Shown: positions 23,885-33,466, numbered from the stretch's first letter. The stretch is DNA of 64,000 bases from Palsa-744 sp963734815 (GCA_963734815.1 CAVTIH010000003.1:62001-126000), one strand, 5' to 3'. The notes: a model not told the origin generated them from the sequence alone. Numbers and translations: made by a program.

Positions 23885-26416
23885 TCAGTTCTTCTGCTCC
23901 GCGATGAGCGCCCGCTCCTCCAAAGCAGCCAGCACACGCGGCACGTCTGCCTCGGCGATCAGCACCTGACGGGGCTTGGAGCCCTCGTAGCCGGAGATCA
24001 CCCCGCGACGCTCCAGCATGTCGATCATCCGGCCCGCGCGCGTGTAGCCGAGGCGCAGGCGCCGCTGCAGCATCGAGGTCGAAGCGGTCTGCATTTCCGC
24101 GACCAGCGCGATCGCGTCCTTCAGCAGCGGGTCCTCGTCGGGGTCGAGCTCGTCCGGGCGCTCCCCGTCAGCCTCGCTGGGCTCGACCTCCTCCAGCAAC
24201 TCCTCGCGCAGCTCCGGTTCGCCCTGCCTGCGCCAGAAGTCGGTCAACTTCGCGATCTGCGGCTCGTCGATGTAGGCGCCCTGGATGCGCTGCAGGCGCG
24301 ATGAGCCGACCGGGCTGAACAGCATGTCGCCCTGGCCCAGCAGCGACTCGGCGCCATTCTGGTCGAGGATCACGCGCGAGTCGGTCTGCGAGGAGACCGC
24401 AAACGCGATCCGCGAAGGGACGTTAGCCTTGATCATGCCCGTGATCACGTCCACGCGCGGGCTTTGGGTCGCCAGCACCAGGTGGATGCCGACGGCGCGC
24501 GCCTTCTGCGCGAGCCGGATGATCGAGTCCTCGACGTCCGCGGGGGCAACCATCATCAGGTCCGCAAGCTCGTCGATCACGCAGAGGATGTAGGGCAGCG
24601 GCGGTTCCTCGCGTGCCGCGCGCGCCTTGTTGAGCTCCGGCAGGCTGCGCGTGCGCGCCAGCGACATCGTCCCGTAGCGCTGCTCCATCTCCCGAACCAG
24701 GTTCTGCAACGCGTTGGCGGCCATCCGCGGACTCGTGATCACAGGGGTCAGGAGGTGTGGGATCGACTCGTAGTGGTTGAGCTCCACCTGCTTGGGGTCG
24801 ACCAATACGAGGCGCAACTCGTGCGGGCTGGCGCGCAGCAGCACGCTCGCCAGCATCGCGTTGATCGCGCCCGACTTGCCCGCGCCGGTCGTGCCGGCGA
24901 CGAGCAGGTGCGGCATCTTTGCCAGGTCGGCGCCGATCGCCTTGCCCGCCACATCCTTACCCAGCCACACCGTCAACGGCGACCAATCCGCGGGCGGCTC
25001 CTGGAAGACGTCGCCAAGGCGCACGATCCGCCGCCGCGCGTTGGGCACCTCCACCCCGACCGCCTGCTTGCCCGGGATCGGCGCGAGGATGCGAATGTCG
25101 GTTGCGGCCAGCGCATAAGCGAGGTCGTCCTTCAGCTGCGTCACCTTCGCGACCTTCGTCCCGGGTGCAAGGCGCAGCTCATAGCGGGTGATGTGCGGGC
25201 CCGCCACCGTGCCGATCACCTTCGCCTGCACGCCGAAGTGGCCGAGCGCCTCGACCAGGTTGGCGGCGGTGCGCTCCTGCCCGGCGGTGTCCGGGCGCGA
25301 CTGCTCGGCGCTCGAGCGCGACAGCACTCGGGTGGCCTGCGGAATCCGCCACTCGAAGTTGGGGTCGTCGGTCACGTGCCCGCGCAGGCGCCCTTGGGGG
25401 GTGAGATCCTCGGGGCCCGCTGCGCGCACGCCTGGGATCGGCTCATTCGTCTCTCCCTCCTCCTCCGCGGCCGGCGGCAGCTCGTCCGGCTCCGGGTCGA
25501 GCTCCGACGGCTCCAGCGGCTCGTCCGGGGACTCGTCCTCCGCCCACGGGTCCACCGGCTCCAGTGGCCGGTCGCCGTCGAGCGAGGGCGCCTCCACGTG
25601 GGTAGCGCGTACGACGAGCTTGCCCGGCTCTGGCTCGGGGGGCAGGAGATGCTCGCCAGGGACGAGTGGCCCCCCGCTCCGGTCGCGGGCAAGTGTCTCC
25701 TGGCCTTGGTCAAGCGGCGGGCGCCCCTCGGTCGGCGGCCGGTCGCCGGCCGAGGAGCGCTCGGCCCCGACCCGAGCTTTGAGCATCCGCGTGCTGTCCA
25801 CCATGCCGCTGCCGGTCGCGCGCAGCACCGCCGCCAGCGAAGCGCCCGTCAACAGAATCAGCCCGACGACGAGCAGGAACACGACGAGGATGTCCACCCC
25901 CACCTGCTGCACCAGTCGGTGCGCCACTTCGTAGAGCGCCTGCCCGGCGGCGCCGCCGTGCGCCTGCAAATAGTCCGAAGACCAGTGCGAGGCGGGCGTG
26001 CCCTGTCCCGAACTCACGCCCAGCGTCCCCGCCGCGAGTGCCAGCACGATCGCGCAGCCGAGACAGAGGCTGCCAGTTCGCAACGGGCGCATCGCCGGCA
26101 GCACCGGGCGCATCAGCATCGCCGCGCCGGCGCCCACCAGCGCAAGCGGCGCCAGCACCTTCGCGCGCCCCACGCTCCAGCCGAGCGCCACCGCCAGCGC
26201 ATGGCCAAGGCGCCCGCCGTCGCCGTTGCCGTACAGCACCACGCCCATGAACACGCCCGCCGCGATCAGCGCGAGCGCCAGCACGTCGCGCTGGCGCTCG
26301 TCAAGCTGCGGCAGATGGGGCGGCCACCACGGCGGCGGCCAGCCTGCGTTGCGCTTTCGAGCGCGTGAACGCCGCGCCGGTGGCCGGCGCGAGCTGCGCT
26401 TGCGTGTACCCGCCAT
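23885..26416 (-). CDS. ftsK: DNA translocase FtsK/SpoIIIE
   Basis: The 843-residue protein has an N-terminal membrane part with about four helices, a long acidic Pro-rich linker, and the FtsK motor (VLSRSSAEQSRPDTAG onward). The motor includes Walker A LVAGTTGAGKSGAIN, Walker B YILCVIDELADLMM and LATQSPRVDVITGMIKAN. A C-terminal gamma winged helix (LQRRLRLGYTRAGRMIDMLE) reads KOPS-like sequences. It pumps chromosomal DNA at the division septum and activates XerCD. It is divergent from the response regulator gene across an 85-bp gap. Confidence 0.96.
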   Translation of the reverse strand: MAGTRKRSSRRPPARRSRARKRNAGWPPPWWPPHLPQLDERQRDVLALALIAAGVFMGVVLYGNGDGGRLGHALAVALGWSVGRAKVLAPLALVGAGAAMLMRPVLPAMRPLRTGSLCLGCAIVLALAAGTLGVSSGQGTPASHWSSDYLQAHGGAAGQALYEVAHRLVQQVGVDILVVFLLVVGLILLTGASLAAVLRATGSGMVDSTRMLKARVGAERSSAGDRPPTEGRPPLDQGQETLARDRSGGPLVPGEHLLPPEPEPGKLVVRATHVEAPSLDGDRPLEPVDPWAEDESPDEPLEPSELDPEPDELPPAAEEEGETNEPIPGVRAAGPEDLTPQGRLRGHVTDDPNFEWRIPQATRVLSRSSAEQSRPDTAGQERTAANLVEALGHFGVQAKVIGTVAGPHITRYELRLAPGTKVAKVTQLKDDLAYALAATDIRILAPIPGKQAVGVEVPNARRRIVRLGDVFQEPPADWSPLTVWLGKDVAGKAIGADLAKMPHLLVAGTTGAGKSGAINAMLASVLLRASPHELRLVLVDPKQVELNHYESIPHLLTPVITSPRMAANALQNLVREMEQRYGTMSLARTRSLPELNKARAAREEPPLPYILCVIDELADLMMVAPADVEDSIIRLAQKARAVGIHLVLATQSPRVDVITGMIKANVPSRIAFAVSSQTDSRVILDQNGAESLLGQGDMLFSPVGSSRLQRIQGAYIDEPQIAKLTDFWRRQGEPELREELLEEVEPSEADGERPDELDPDEDPLLKDAIALVAEMQTASTSMLQRRLRLGYTRAGRMIDMLERRGVISGYEGSKPRQVLIAEADVPRVLAALEERALIAEQKN

Positions 26417-26501
26417 ACACGCGACTTCGACGCCGGGGCTTCAGACCCTGCTGTGAACCCTTACCATCGCTTTAGTACAAATCGATACACAGGTACCTCA
26501 G

Positions 26502-27188
26502 ATGAACGATTTCTCCCGCGCACCAAGGGTCCTCGTGGTCGAGGACGACGAAGACATCGCCCAGGCTCTGCAGCGCTCGCTGCGGATGGAGGGCTATGAG
26601 GTCCACATCGCGCTCGACGGCGCCTCCGGCCTGGAACAGTCCCACACGTTTGTGCCCGATCTCGTGATCCTCGACCTCGGCCTGCCGAAGGTCGACGGCA
26701 TCGACGTGGCCCGTGGCCTGCGCGAGCGGGACGACGTGCCAATCCTGATCCTCACCGCGCGCGACGCGCTGGAGTCGCGTGTGGAGGGGCTCGATGCCGG
26801 CGCCGACGACTATCTCGTCAAGCCGTTTGAGCGCCAAGAGCTGCTCGCGCGGATGCGCGCGCTGCTGCGCCGCCGTCCCCCTCGTGGTTCGGCCCCCCTA
26901 CGGGTGGGTGACCTTTCCCTCAACACCGACACCCACGAGGTCGTGCGCGGCGAGCGCGGGATCGAGCTGACCCAGCGGGAGTTCGAACTGCTGGAGTACC
27001 TGATGCGCAACGAGCGAATCGTGATCTCCCGCCAGCGACTGCTTGACGAGGTCTGGGGTTATGATCCCTTCTCCCAGACCAACACGATCGAGGTGTTCGT
27101 CTCCAACCTGCGCCGCAAGCTCGAGGCCGAGGGTGAGCCTCGCCTATTGCACACAATCCGGGGAGCCGGGTACGTCCTCCGAGCCTGA
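26502..27188 (+). CDS. OmpR/PhoB-family response regulator
   Basis: The 228-residue protein joins a receiver domain (VLVVEDDEDIA, phospho-acceptor Asp near residue 58 in LVILDLGLPK, LTARD, DDYLVKPF) to a winged-helix DNA-binding domain (LTQREFELLEYLMRN, FVSNLRRKLE, IRGAGYVLRA). The overall sequence is close to the MprA/TcrA type. It is transcribed divergently from ftsK and overlaps the likely histidine kinase start, so the pair forms one operon. The signal and targets are unknown. Confidence 0.94.
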   Translation: MNDFSRAPRVLVVEDDEDIAQALQRSLRMEGYEVHIALDGASGLEQSHTFVPDLVILDLGLPKVDGIDVARGLRERDDVPILILTARDALESRVEGLDAGADDYLVKPFERQELLARMRALLRRRPPRGSAPLRVGDLSLNTDTHEVVRGERGIELTQREFELLEYLMRNERIVISRQRLLDEVWGYDPFSQTNTIEVFVSNLRRKLEAEGEPRLLHTIRGAGYVLRA

Positions 27189-28692
27189 GCCTCCCGGCCC
27201 TGAGCGCGCCGGTTCCGAGCGTCTCAGCGCCCCGCGGAGGCTCCTCGCGCGCGTGACGGCAGCCTTCGATCGCCTGCCGATCCGCACGCGCCTGGCGCTC
27301 GCCTCGGCGCTGTTGACGTTCGTGATCCTGTGCGGCTTCGCGCTGGTCGTCGGCTCGTTGACCGTGCACCGCATTCGCTCGGACTTCAACACCGAAGTCG
27401 CCGCCTCCGCCGACGACCTCTCGAACCTGCTGCAGATCTCGGAACCCGACGGCCATCTGGTCGTCACCCCTAACATCGACGCATACGCCGCCCCGGAGCA
27501 CGCCGTCATCAGGGTGATCCTCTCCTCCTCCGCGAGCGTGATCGAAAACACCCCCCACGCCCCCGAACTCGACCCCCCCGACGGGCGAATCGCCGGCCTC
27601 GAGGGGGGCGTGAACGTTGATGGCTACCGCGTCGAGTCGCGCGCCCGGCAGCTCTCGAACGGCGGCTACGTCGTGATCCAGTACGCCCGCCCGCTCTCCG
27701 ACGTGCAGCCCACGATCGCGCGCGTCGAGCTGCTGCTGATCCTCGGCACCCTCGCCGGCAGCGGCCTCGCGCTGCTCGCCGGGGCGACGATCGCCCGCCG
27801 CGCGATGCAGCCGATCGCGACGCTCACCTCGACCGCCGCGGAGATCGCGCGCACGCAGGATTCCAGCGCCGCGATTCCCCAGCCCGAGGCCGATGACGAG
27901 GTCGCGGAGCTCGCCCGCACACTGCAGGGGATGCTTCATTCGCTCAACGAGGCCCACGCCGAGACCGAGGCGATGCTCGACCGCCAGCGCCGCTTCGTTG
28001 CCGACGCCTCGCACGAGCTGCGTACGCCGCTGACGAGCGTGCTCGCCAACCTCGAGCTGCTCGCCGAATCCCTGCACGGCGATGAGGGCGACGCGGCGCG
28101 CTCGGCGCTGCGCTCCTCGCGACGCATGCGCCGGCTGGTCGCCGATCTGCTGCTGCTCGCGCGCAGCGACGTCGGCCGCGCCACCCCGCGCCAACCGGTC
28201 GATCTGGGGCAGGTGGTGCTCGACGCCGCCGCTGAGCTCGGCCCCCTGAGCGGCGAGCACGAGCTCTCGATCGACGCCGATCCGGCGGTCGTCGAAGGCG
28301 ACCACGACGAGCTCTTCCGGCTGACGCTCAACCTGATCGAGAACGCCCTGCGCCACACGCCGCCCGGCAGCGCGATCCGCGCCGCCACCGGGGTCGCCGC
28401 CAGCTTCGCGGTGCTCACCGTCGAGGACGACGGCCCCGGCGTGGCACCCAAGCTCGCCCCCACCCTGTTCGAGCGCTTCGTGCGCGGCGCCGGCGACCGG
28501 GGCGGCTCGTTCGGCCTCGGCCTTGCGATCGTGCGCGCCGTCGCCCACTCGCACGGCGGCTCGGTGGCGCTCGAGAACGTCGCGCCACACGGCGCGCGCT
28601 TCGTCGTGCGCCTGCCGCTGGCCTCAGACCTCGACGACGACCGGCAGCACCATCGGCCGGCGCTTGAGGCGGTCGTAGACCAGCTGCGCTAG
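27133..28692 (+). CDS. Sensor histidine kinase
   Basis: The protein has an N-terminal TM helix (LALASALLTFVILCGFALVV), an extracytoplasmic loop of about 120 residues, a second TM helix (LLILGTLAGSGLALLAGATIA), HAMP, an H-box ADASHELRTPL, N-box NLIENALRH, G1 DDGPGVAP and G2 GGSFGLGLAI. It autophosphorylates on the H-box His and should pass phosphate to the preceding regulator. The start is uncertain: GTG 27133 overlaps the regulator by 56 nt, while GTG 27253 follows GGAGG at a longer spacing. The last about 20 residues after FVVRLPL overlap the 3' end of rnj on the other strand by 69 nt. Confidence 0.9.
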   Translation: MSLAYCTQSGEPGTSSEPEPPGPERAGSERLSAPRRLLARVTAAFDRLPIRTRLALASALLTFVILCGFALVVGSLTVHRIRSDFNTEVAASADDLSNLLQISEPDGHLVVTPNIDAYAAPEHAVIRVILSSSASVIENTPHAPELDPPDGRIAGLEGGVNVDGYRVESRARQLSNGGYVVIQYARPLSDVQPTIARVELLLILGTLAGSGLALLAGATIARRAMQPIATLTSTAAEIARTQDSSAAIPQPEADDEVAELARTLQGMLHSLNEAHAETEAMLDRQRRFVADASHELRTPLTSVLANLELLAESLHGDEGDAARSALRSSRRMRRLVADLLLLARSDVGRATPRQPVDLGQVVLDAAAELGPLSGEHELSIDADPAVVEGDHDELFRLTLNLIENALRHTPPGSAIRAATGVAASFAVLTVEDDGPGVAPKLAPTLFERFVRGAGDRGGSFGLGLAIVRAVAHSHGGSVALENVAPHGARFVVRLPLASDLDDDRQHHRPALEAVVDQLR

Positions 28693-30312
28693 ATCATCGT
28701 GCAGCGTCTGCTGGATCAGGTCCACCTCGCGGATCTCCTCCTTGGCGGCGCGGTCTAGCGACTCCTCGACGGTGAGGCGGATCTCCTCCACGAGCCGGCC
28801 GGCCTCGTCGAGGAAGGGCACGCCACGGAAGATCACCTCCGGGTCGGCAACCGAGTGGCCGTCCTGCTCGGCGATCGTGGCGACCACGATGAAGATCCCG
28901 TCGGCCGAGAGCATCCGGCGGTCGCGTAGCGCCACGTCGGCCATGTCGCCGATCTCCACGCCGTCGACGAAGATCATCCCCGACTGCTCGTGCTCGCCGA
29001 AGCGTGCGCCGCGCTCGTCTATGTCAAGCGGCCGCCCGTTCTCGCCCTGGAAGATGTCCTCCGGCGCGACCCCCACCGCCTCTGCCAGCTGGGCGTGCAG
29101 GCGCAGCCGCTTGAAGTCGCCGTGGAAGGGCATCACGTAACGCGGCTGCACGAGGTTGAGCATCAGCTTCACCTCCTCGGCGTAGCCGTGACCGGATGCG
29201 TGCACGGGCGCATCGGCAGGGGTCACCACCTGACAGCCGATGTGGTAGAGGCGGTCGATCGTCTCGTTCACCGCGCGCTCGTTGCCTGGCACCGGCGTGG
29301 CCGAGAAGACGACCGTGTCGCCCCCGCGCAGCTGCACCTGCGGGTGGTCGCGGTAAGCCATCCGCCGCAGCGCGGAGAGCGGCTCGCCCTGCGAGCCCGT
29401 CGAGATGATCACGATTCGCTCGTCGGGGAAGTCTTCGATCTCGCGCACCCCAACCAGCATTCCCTCCGGTATCTCGATGTGCCCGAGTGTGCGTCCGATG
29501 CCGACGTTCTTGCGCATCGAACGCCCCACGAGCGCGACCTTGCGCCCCAACTGCTGCGCCGCATCCACCACCTGCTGCACGCGGTGGATGTTCGACGCGA
29601 AGCTCGTCACCACAATCCGCCCCTCACAACGCGCGAACGCCTCCTCGAGGTGGGGTCCCACCCCTGACTCCGAGGGCGAAAAGCCTTCACGATCGACGTT
29701 GGTGGAATCCCCGCACAGCAGCAGCACCCCCTCGCGCCCCAGCTCCGCCAGGCGCGAGACGTCGGCGGGCGCGCCGTCGACGGGCGTCTGGTCGAACTTG
29801 TAGTCGCCGGTGATCAACACCGTCCCCAGCTCCGTGCCGAGCGCCACGGCGCTCGAGTCGGGGATCGAGTGAGTCATGTGCACCATCTCGATCGAGAACG
29901 GGCCCAGCTCGAGCACTTCACCCGGCGCCACGTCGCCCAGCTCGACGTCGCGCAGCTTGTGCTCTTCGAGCTTCGAGCGCGCCATCGCCATCGTCAGCGG
30001 CCCTCCGTACACCGGTGGCAGATCGCCGCCGTTAGATTTGGTCCCGCCCACCCCGAGCTCGCGCAGCACCCACGGCAGCGCGCCAAGGTGGTCCTCGTGG
30101 CCGTGCGTCACGACGATCGCCTCGATCTCGCTCGCGCGCTCGCGCAGGTAGGAGAAGTCGGGCAGCACCAGGTCGATCCCAACCATCTCCGGGGTCGGGA
30201 AGCGCAGGCCGACGTCGATCACGACGATTCGCCCGTCGTACTCGACGACGGTCATGTTCTTGCCGATCTCGCCCAAGCCGCCGAGCGGCAGGACGCGCAG
30301 TTTGGCGCTCAC
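28624..30312 (-). CDS. rnj: Ribonuclease J
   Basis: The 562-residue metallo-beta-lactamase/beta-CASP nuclease carries HGHEDHLGALPW, GDYKFDQTPVDG, LLCGDSTNVDREGFS and STGSQGEPLSALRRMAY, plus a late dimerisation region. RNase J has 5'-exonuclease and endonuclease activity and matures rRNA and mRNA. The GTG start at 30312 overlaps the dapA stop as GTGA, and the protein then begins SAKLRVLPLGGLGEIGKNM as in the family. Co-transcription with dapA-dapB is therefore likely; dapA-rnj adjacency is common in actinobacteria. Confidence 0.95.
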   Translation of the reverse strand: MSAKLRVLPLGGLGEIGKNMTVVEYDGRIVVIDVGLRFPTPEMVGIDLVLPDFSYLRERASEIEAIVVTHGHEDHLGALPWVLRELGVGGTKSNGGDLPPVYGGPLTMAMARSKLEEHKLRDVELGDVAPGEVLELGPFSIEMVHMTHSIPDSSAVALGTELGTVLITGDYKFDQTPVDGAPADVSRLAELGREGVLLLCGDSTNVDREGFSPSESGVGPHLEEAFARCEGRIVVTSFASNIHRVQQVVDAAQQLGRKVALVGRSMRKNVGIGRTLGHIEIPEGMLVGVREIEDFPDERIVIISTGSQGEPLSALRRMAYRDHPQVQLRGGDTVVFSATPVPGNERAVNETIDRLYHIGCQVVTPADAPVHASGHGYAEEVKLMLNLVQPRYVMPFHGDFKRLRLHAQLAEAVGVAPEDIFQGENGRPLDIDERGARFGEHEQSGMIFVDGVEIGDMADVALRDRRMLSADGIFIVVATIAEQDGHSVADPEVIFRGVPFLDEAGRLVEEIRLTVEESLDRAAKEEIREVDLIQQTLHDDLAQLVYDRLKRRPMVLPVVVEV

Positions 30313-31223
30313 GCGTGTTGCTGCGTACGCGCAGCCTCGTCCGTCGGGGACGATGTGGCCCCGGCGGGGTCGAGCAGCCCGTGGCGCACCAGCATCGCCC
30401 GCACCTGCGCCAGCTCCTCGGGGGTGGCCGGCACCATCGGCAGACGCACGCCGCCGACCTCGTGACCGAGCAGGTTCAGCGCCGCCTTCGTGCACGTCGG
30501 GCTGGACGTCAGGAACAGAGTCCTGTAGACGTCCTGCAGCGAGGCGTCGATCTCGGCGCGGCGCTCAGGCTCGTCAACCATCTGGCGCATCTGATCGCCG
30601 ACGATGTGGCTGGCGACGCAGACGCCGCCCGCCCCGCCGATGTCCAGCGTGCGCGCGAGCGAGCTGTCGTCGCCGGCGTACAGCTGGAGACCGTCGACCT
30701 GCGCCAGCTCGTCCGCGTTGGCCTGCTTGACGGCCTCGATGTGCTCGATCTGCGCCAGCTCAGCGAGCAGCTCGGGGCCGATGTTCGTGCCGGTGCGGGA
30801 GGGGATGTTGTAAAGCATGATCGGCAGGTCGGTGGCGGCGGCGACGGCCTCGTAGTGGCGCTTGAGGCCGAGCGGGCTGGGGCGGTTGTAGTAGGGCGTC
30901 ACCGAGATGATCGCATCGGGGCCCAGCGCGCTCGCGCGTTCGGTCAAGAAGACCGCGTGGCGCGTGTCGTTGGTGCCGGCGCCGGCGACGATCGTCTTGC
31001 CCGCCGGGCGCTCGGTGATCGCCAGCTCGATCAGCGCCAGCTGCTCCTCGTCGGTGAGCGTGGCGGCCTCGCCGGTGGTTGCAGCGACCACGAAGCCATC
31101 CGAGCCGTGCGCGGCGAGGTGGTGCATCAACGTCACGAACGCCTCCTCGTCGACGCGCAGCTGCGCGTCGAACGGCGTCACGATCGCGGTCAGAATCGTT
31201 CCCAGGTTCGCCATCGCGGCCAT
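30309..31223 (-). CDS. dapA: 4-hydroxy-tetrahydrodipicolinate synthase
   Basis: This is a 304-residue class I aldolase-fold enzyme. Markers are GTILTAIVTPFDAQLRVDEE, GSDGFVVAATTGEAATLT, the Tyr region VTPYYNRPSPLGL, NIPSRTGTNI and a Schiff-base lysine in IEAVKQANAD. It condenses pyruvate with aspartate semialdehyde, the first committed step to DAP and lysine. ATG 31223 overlaps the dapB stop as TAATG; an internal ATG at 31214 is the alternative. The copy A palindromic element lies just upstream, inside the end of dapB. Confidence 0.95.
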   Translation of the reverse strand: MAAMANLGTILTAIVTPFDAQLRVDEEAFVTLMHHLAAHGSDGFVVAATTGEAATLTDEEQLALIELAITERPAGKTIVAGAGTNDTRHAVFLTERASALGPDAIISVTPYYNRPSPLGLKRHYEAVAAATDLPIMLYNIPSRTGTNIGPELLAELAQIEHIEAVKQANADELAQVDGLQLYAGDDSSLARTLDIGGAGGVCVASHIVGDQMRQMVDEPERRAEIDASLQDVYRTLFLTSSPTCTKAALNLLGHEVGGVRLPMVPATPEELAQVRAMLVRHGLLDPAGATSSPTDEAARTQQHA

Positions 31224-32053
31224 TATCCCACGTCGTCTCGATCTTCGGCCGAAGCCGGGGGACACTTGCCTTCGGCGGGCATCCCCGTTTCGGCCAACAG
31301 GCTCTCAAGTCCCACGGTTAGCGGCCGCCGGAGGGCCGCGATGCGGCGCACCGCAAGCAGCACCCCGGGCATGAACGACTCGCGGTCGATCGAGTCGTGG
31401 CGGATCGTCAACGTCTGGCCGAGATCGCCAAAGATCACCTCCTGGTGGGCCACCAGCCCGGGCAGGCGCACCGAGTGAATGGGGATCACGGTCCGGGTGG
31501 GTCCGGATCCGCCGGGTTCAGATCCACCGCTCGCAGCCGTCATCAGCTCCGCCGTGAGCGCCGCCGTGCCGCTGGGCGCGTCGAGCTTGCCGTCGTGGTG
31601 GAGCTCGATGATCTCCGCCTTCGCCATGTGGCGCGCCGCCTCGGCGGCGAAGCGCATCATCAGCACCGCGCCGATCGCGAAGTTGGGGGCAACCAGCACG
31701 TTGGCGCGAGCACGTTCGCCAGCCGGCTCGTAGGCGCCAGCGCCGGCGCCCTCTGCTCCTGTGGTAGGTCCCCGTTCGTTGGCACACGCCCGCTCCAGCT
31801 CCCCCAGGTCGAAGCCGGTGGTGCCGACCACGGCGTGCACGCCCGCGCGCACGCATGCCACCGCGTTCTCCAGGGCCGTGTCGGGGCGGGTGAAGTCGAC
31901 GACCACGTCGGCGTTTGGCAGCACCTCGGCAAGCGTCGTGCCGAGCAGCGGATCGGCACGACCGGTGAGCTGCATGTCATCGGCGCCCTCGACCGCCGCG
32001 CACACCGCGAGGCCCATGCGACCCCCCGCACCGGCCACCGCCACGCGGATCAC
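31223..32053 (-). CDS. dapB: 4-hydroxy-tetrahydrodipicolinate reductase
   Basis: The 276-residue protein has the NAD(P)-binding start VAVAGAGGRMG, then VVDFTRPDTALENA, VGTTGFD, APNFAIGAVLMM and the DapB signature EIIELHHDGKLDAPSGTA. It reduces the DapA product. The normal C-terminus ends near LTVGLESLL; here 15 codons of the palindromic element (ETGMPAEGKCPPASA, 31249-31293) plus a few more follow before the stop. An extra Gly/Ala-rich loop (TTGAEGAGAGAYEPAGERAR) sits before the APNF motif. The GTG start at 32053 overlaps the upstream protease stop as GTGA. Confidence 0.93.
   Translation of the reverse strand: MIRVAVAGAGGRMGLAVCAAVEGADDMQLTGRADPLLGTTLAEVLPNADVVVDFTRPDTALENAVACVRAGVHAVVGTTGFDLGELERACANERGPTTGAEGAGAGAYEPAGERARANVLVAPNFAIGAVLMMRFAAEAARHMAKAEIIELHHDGKLDAPSGTAALTAELMTAASGGSEPGGSGPTRTVIPIHSVRLPGLVAHQEVIFGDLGQTLTIRHDSIDRESFMPGVLLAVRRIAALRRPLTVGLESLLAETGMPAEGKCPPASAEDRDDVG
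31249..31293 (-). repeat. 45-bp palindromic element, copy A (dapB 3' end)
   Basis: On the minus strand it starts CCGAAACGGGGATGCCCGCC and ends GTCCCCCGGCTTCGG, with arms pairing around a GAA centre. It is read in the dapB frame as ETGMPAEGKCPPASA, about residues 254-268, adding a tail to the protein. Confidence 0.9.
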
Positions 32054-33414
32054 GCCGCGACCGCCTCCAGCGGCGCCAACGCCGCGCGCAGTGCCTCTTC
32101 GTCCGGGCCGATCGCCGCAACCGACAGCTCCGGCCCACGGAACAGCTCCGCGGCGAGCTCGCGCAGGTCATCTGCCGTGACCGCGTCGATCCGCGCGATC
32201 ACCTCCTCCACCGAGAGGATCGGCAGGTCGCACAGCACCGAACTGCCGAGGCGGTTCATGCGCGCCGCGGTGGACTCCATCGCAAGCACCATGCGGCCCT
32301 TGGCGTTCTCGCGCGAGCGCTCGAGCTCCTGCGCGTCGGCCGGTTCGCGCACGAAGCGATCGAGCTCGGCCGCGAGCACCGCCACGGCCTCGGTCAGATT
32401 CTCCGGGCGCGTGCCCACGTACAACCCCACCTCACCGGTGTTGGCGTAAAGGTTGGAGAAGGAGAAGACCGAGTAGGCCAGACCTCGGCGCTCGCGCACC
32501 TCCTGAAAGAGGCGCGATGATGCGCCGCCGCCGAGGATGTTGTCCAGCACGCGCAGCGCGAAGCGGCGCTCGTCCTCACGCGCCATCCCGCGCCCGCCGA
32601 GGCACAGGTGGTACTGCTCGGTCTCCTTGCGCAGGAAGCGCACGCGCCGTTCGAACGGCGGCTCACCCAGGTCGCCCCGTGTACCGATTCCGCTCGCCAG
32701 GCCTATCTCACATCCCGCGCCATCATCGGGATCCCCCCCTGCCCCGTCCACCCGAGGCTCGTCTGCGCCCGGCGAGGCGACCCCGCGCCCCGCTTCGGCC
32801 GCCAGCGCCATCTCCACGAGCGCGTCGTGGTCGATCGAGCCGGCTGCGGCGATCACCATTTCCGCCGGTGTGTAGTGCGAGGCGTGGAAGGCGCGCAACT
32901 GCTCGCGCGTCACCGACCCGACCACCTCGGCGCGGCCGATCACCGGGCGCCCGAGCGGGTGAGCGCCGAAGACCGCCTCGCCGAGCACGTCGAAGACGCG
33001 ATCCTGGGGGTCGTCCTCGTACATCGCGATCTCTTCGAGCACCACCTCACGCTCGGCCTCGAGCTCCCCCATCAGCGGGCGCCACACCATGTCGGCAATC
33101 ACATCGAAGGCGCGCTCCAGGTGGCGGTCGAGCACGCGCGAGTAGACCGAGGTCGCCTCCTTGTCGGTGCCGGCGTTGAGCTCGGCGCCCATCGCATCGA
33201 AGATCTGGTCGATCTCCTCCGAGCCGTAGCGCTCGGAGCCGCGGAACAGCATGTGCTCGAGCAGGTGCGAGATGCCGGCCTCGGCATCGTGCTCGTGTGC
33301 CGAGCCGGCGCCGATCCAGAAGCCGAGTGCGACCGAGCGCACCGCCGGCAGCGGCTCGCTCACCACCCGGACTCCCGAGTCCAGGGTGGTGATGCGATGG
33401 CCGACGTCGTTCAT
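32050..33414 (-). CDS. M16-family zinc peptidase (PqqL/YmxG-like)
   Basis: The 454-residue protein has the inverted zinc motif HLLEHMLFRG with the distal glutamate region (ELNAGTDKEATSVYSRVL). A second, inactive M16 domain carries the RRGLAYSVFSF substrate-binding motif. The pnp-M16-dapB order matches the Bacillus pnp-ymxG neighbourhood. A Gly/Asp-rich insertion (GADEPRVDGAGGDPDDGAG) separates parts of the first domain. ATG 33414 (MNDVGHRI) is chosen; longer frames are Arg-rich noise. The role is probably peptide processing in the cytoplasm; the substrate is unknown. Confidence 0.9.
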   Translation of the reverse strand: MNDVGHRITTLDSGVRVVSEPLPAVRSVALGFWIGAGSAHEHDAEAGISHLLEHMLFRGSERYGSEEIDQIFDAMGAELNAGTDKEATSVYSRVLDRHLERAFDVIADMVWRPLMGELEAEREVVLEEIAMYEDDPQDRVFDVLGEAVFGAHPLGRPVIGRAEVVGSVTREQLRAFHASHYTPAEMVIAAAGSIDHDALVEMALAAEAGRGVASPGADEPRVDGAGGDPDDGAGCEIGLASGIGTRGDLGEPPFERRVRFLRKETEQYHLCLGGRGMAREDERRFALRVLDNILGGGASSRLFQEVRERRGLAYSVFSFSNLYANTGEVGLYVGTRPENLTEAVAVLAAELDRFVREPADAQELERSRENAKGRMVLAMESTAARMNRLGSSVLCDLPILSVEEVIARIDAVTADDLRELAAELFRGPELSVAAIGPDEEALRAALAPLEAVAA

Positions 33415-33466
33415 GCCTTCAACTGAGACGGCGTCCGGCAGCCGTCGGTCCGGCGGGCGAGCGCTC

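Noticed and set aside
24464..26368. 634-residue plus-strand frame opposite ftsK
   Set aside because: FtsK motifs are complete on the other strand; the plus frame is low-quality Arg/His/Gln-rich sequence typical of an antisense shadow.
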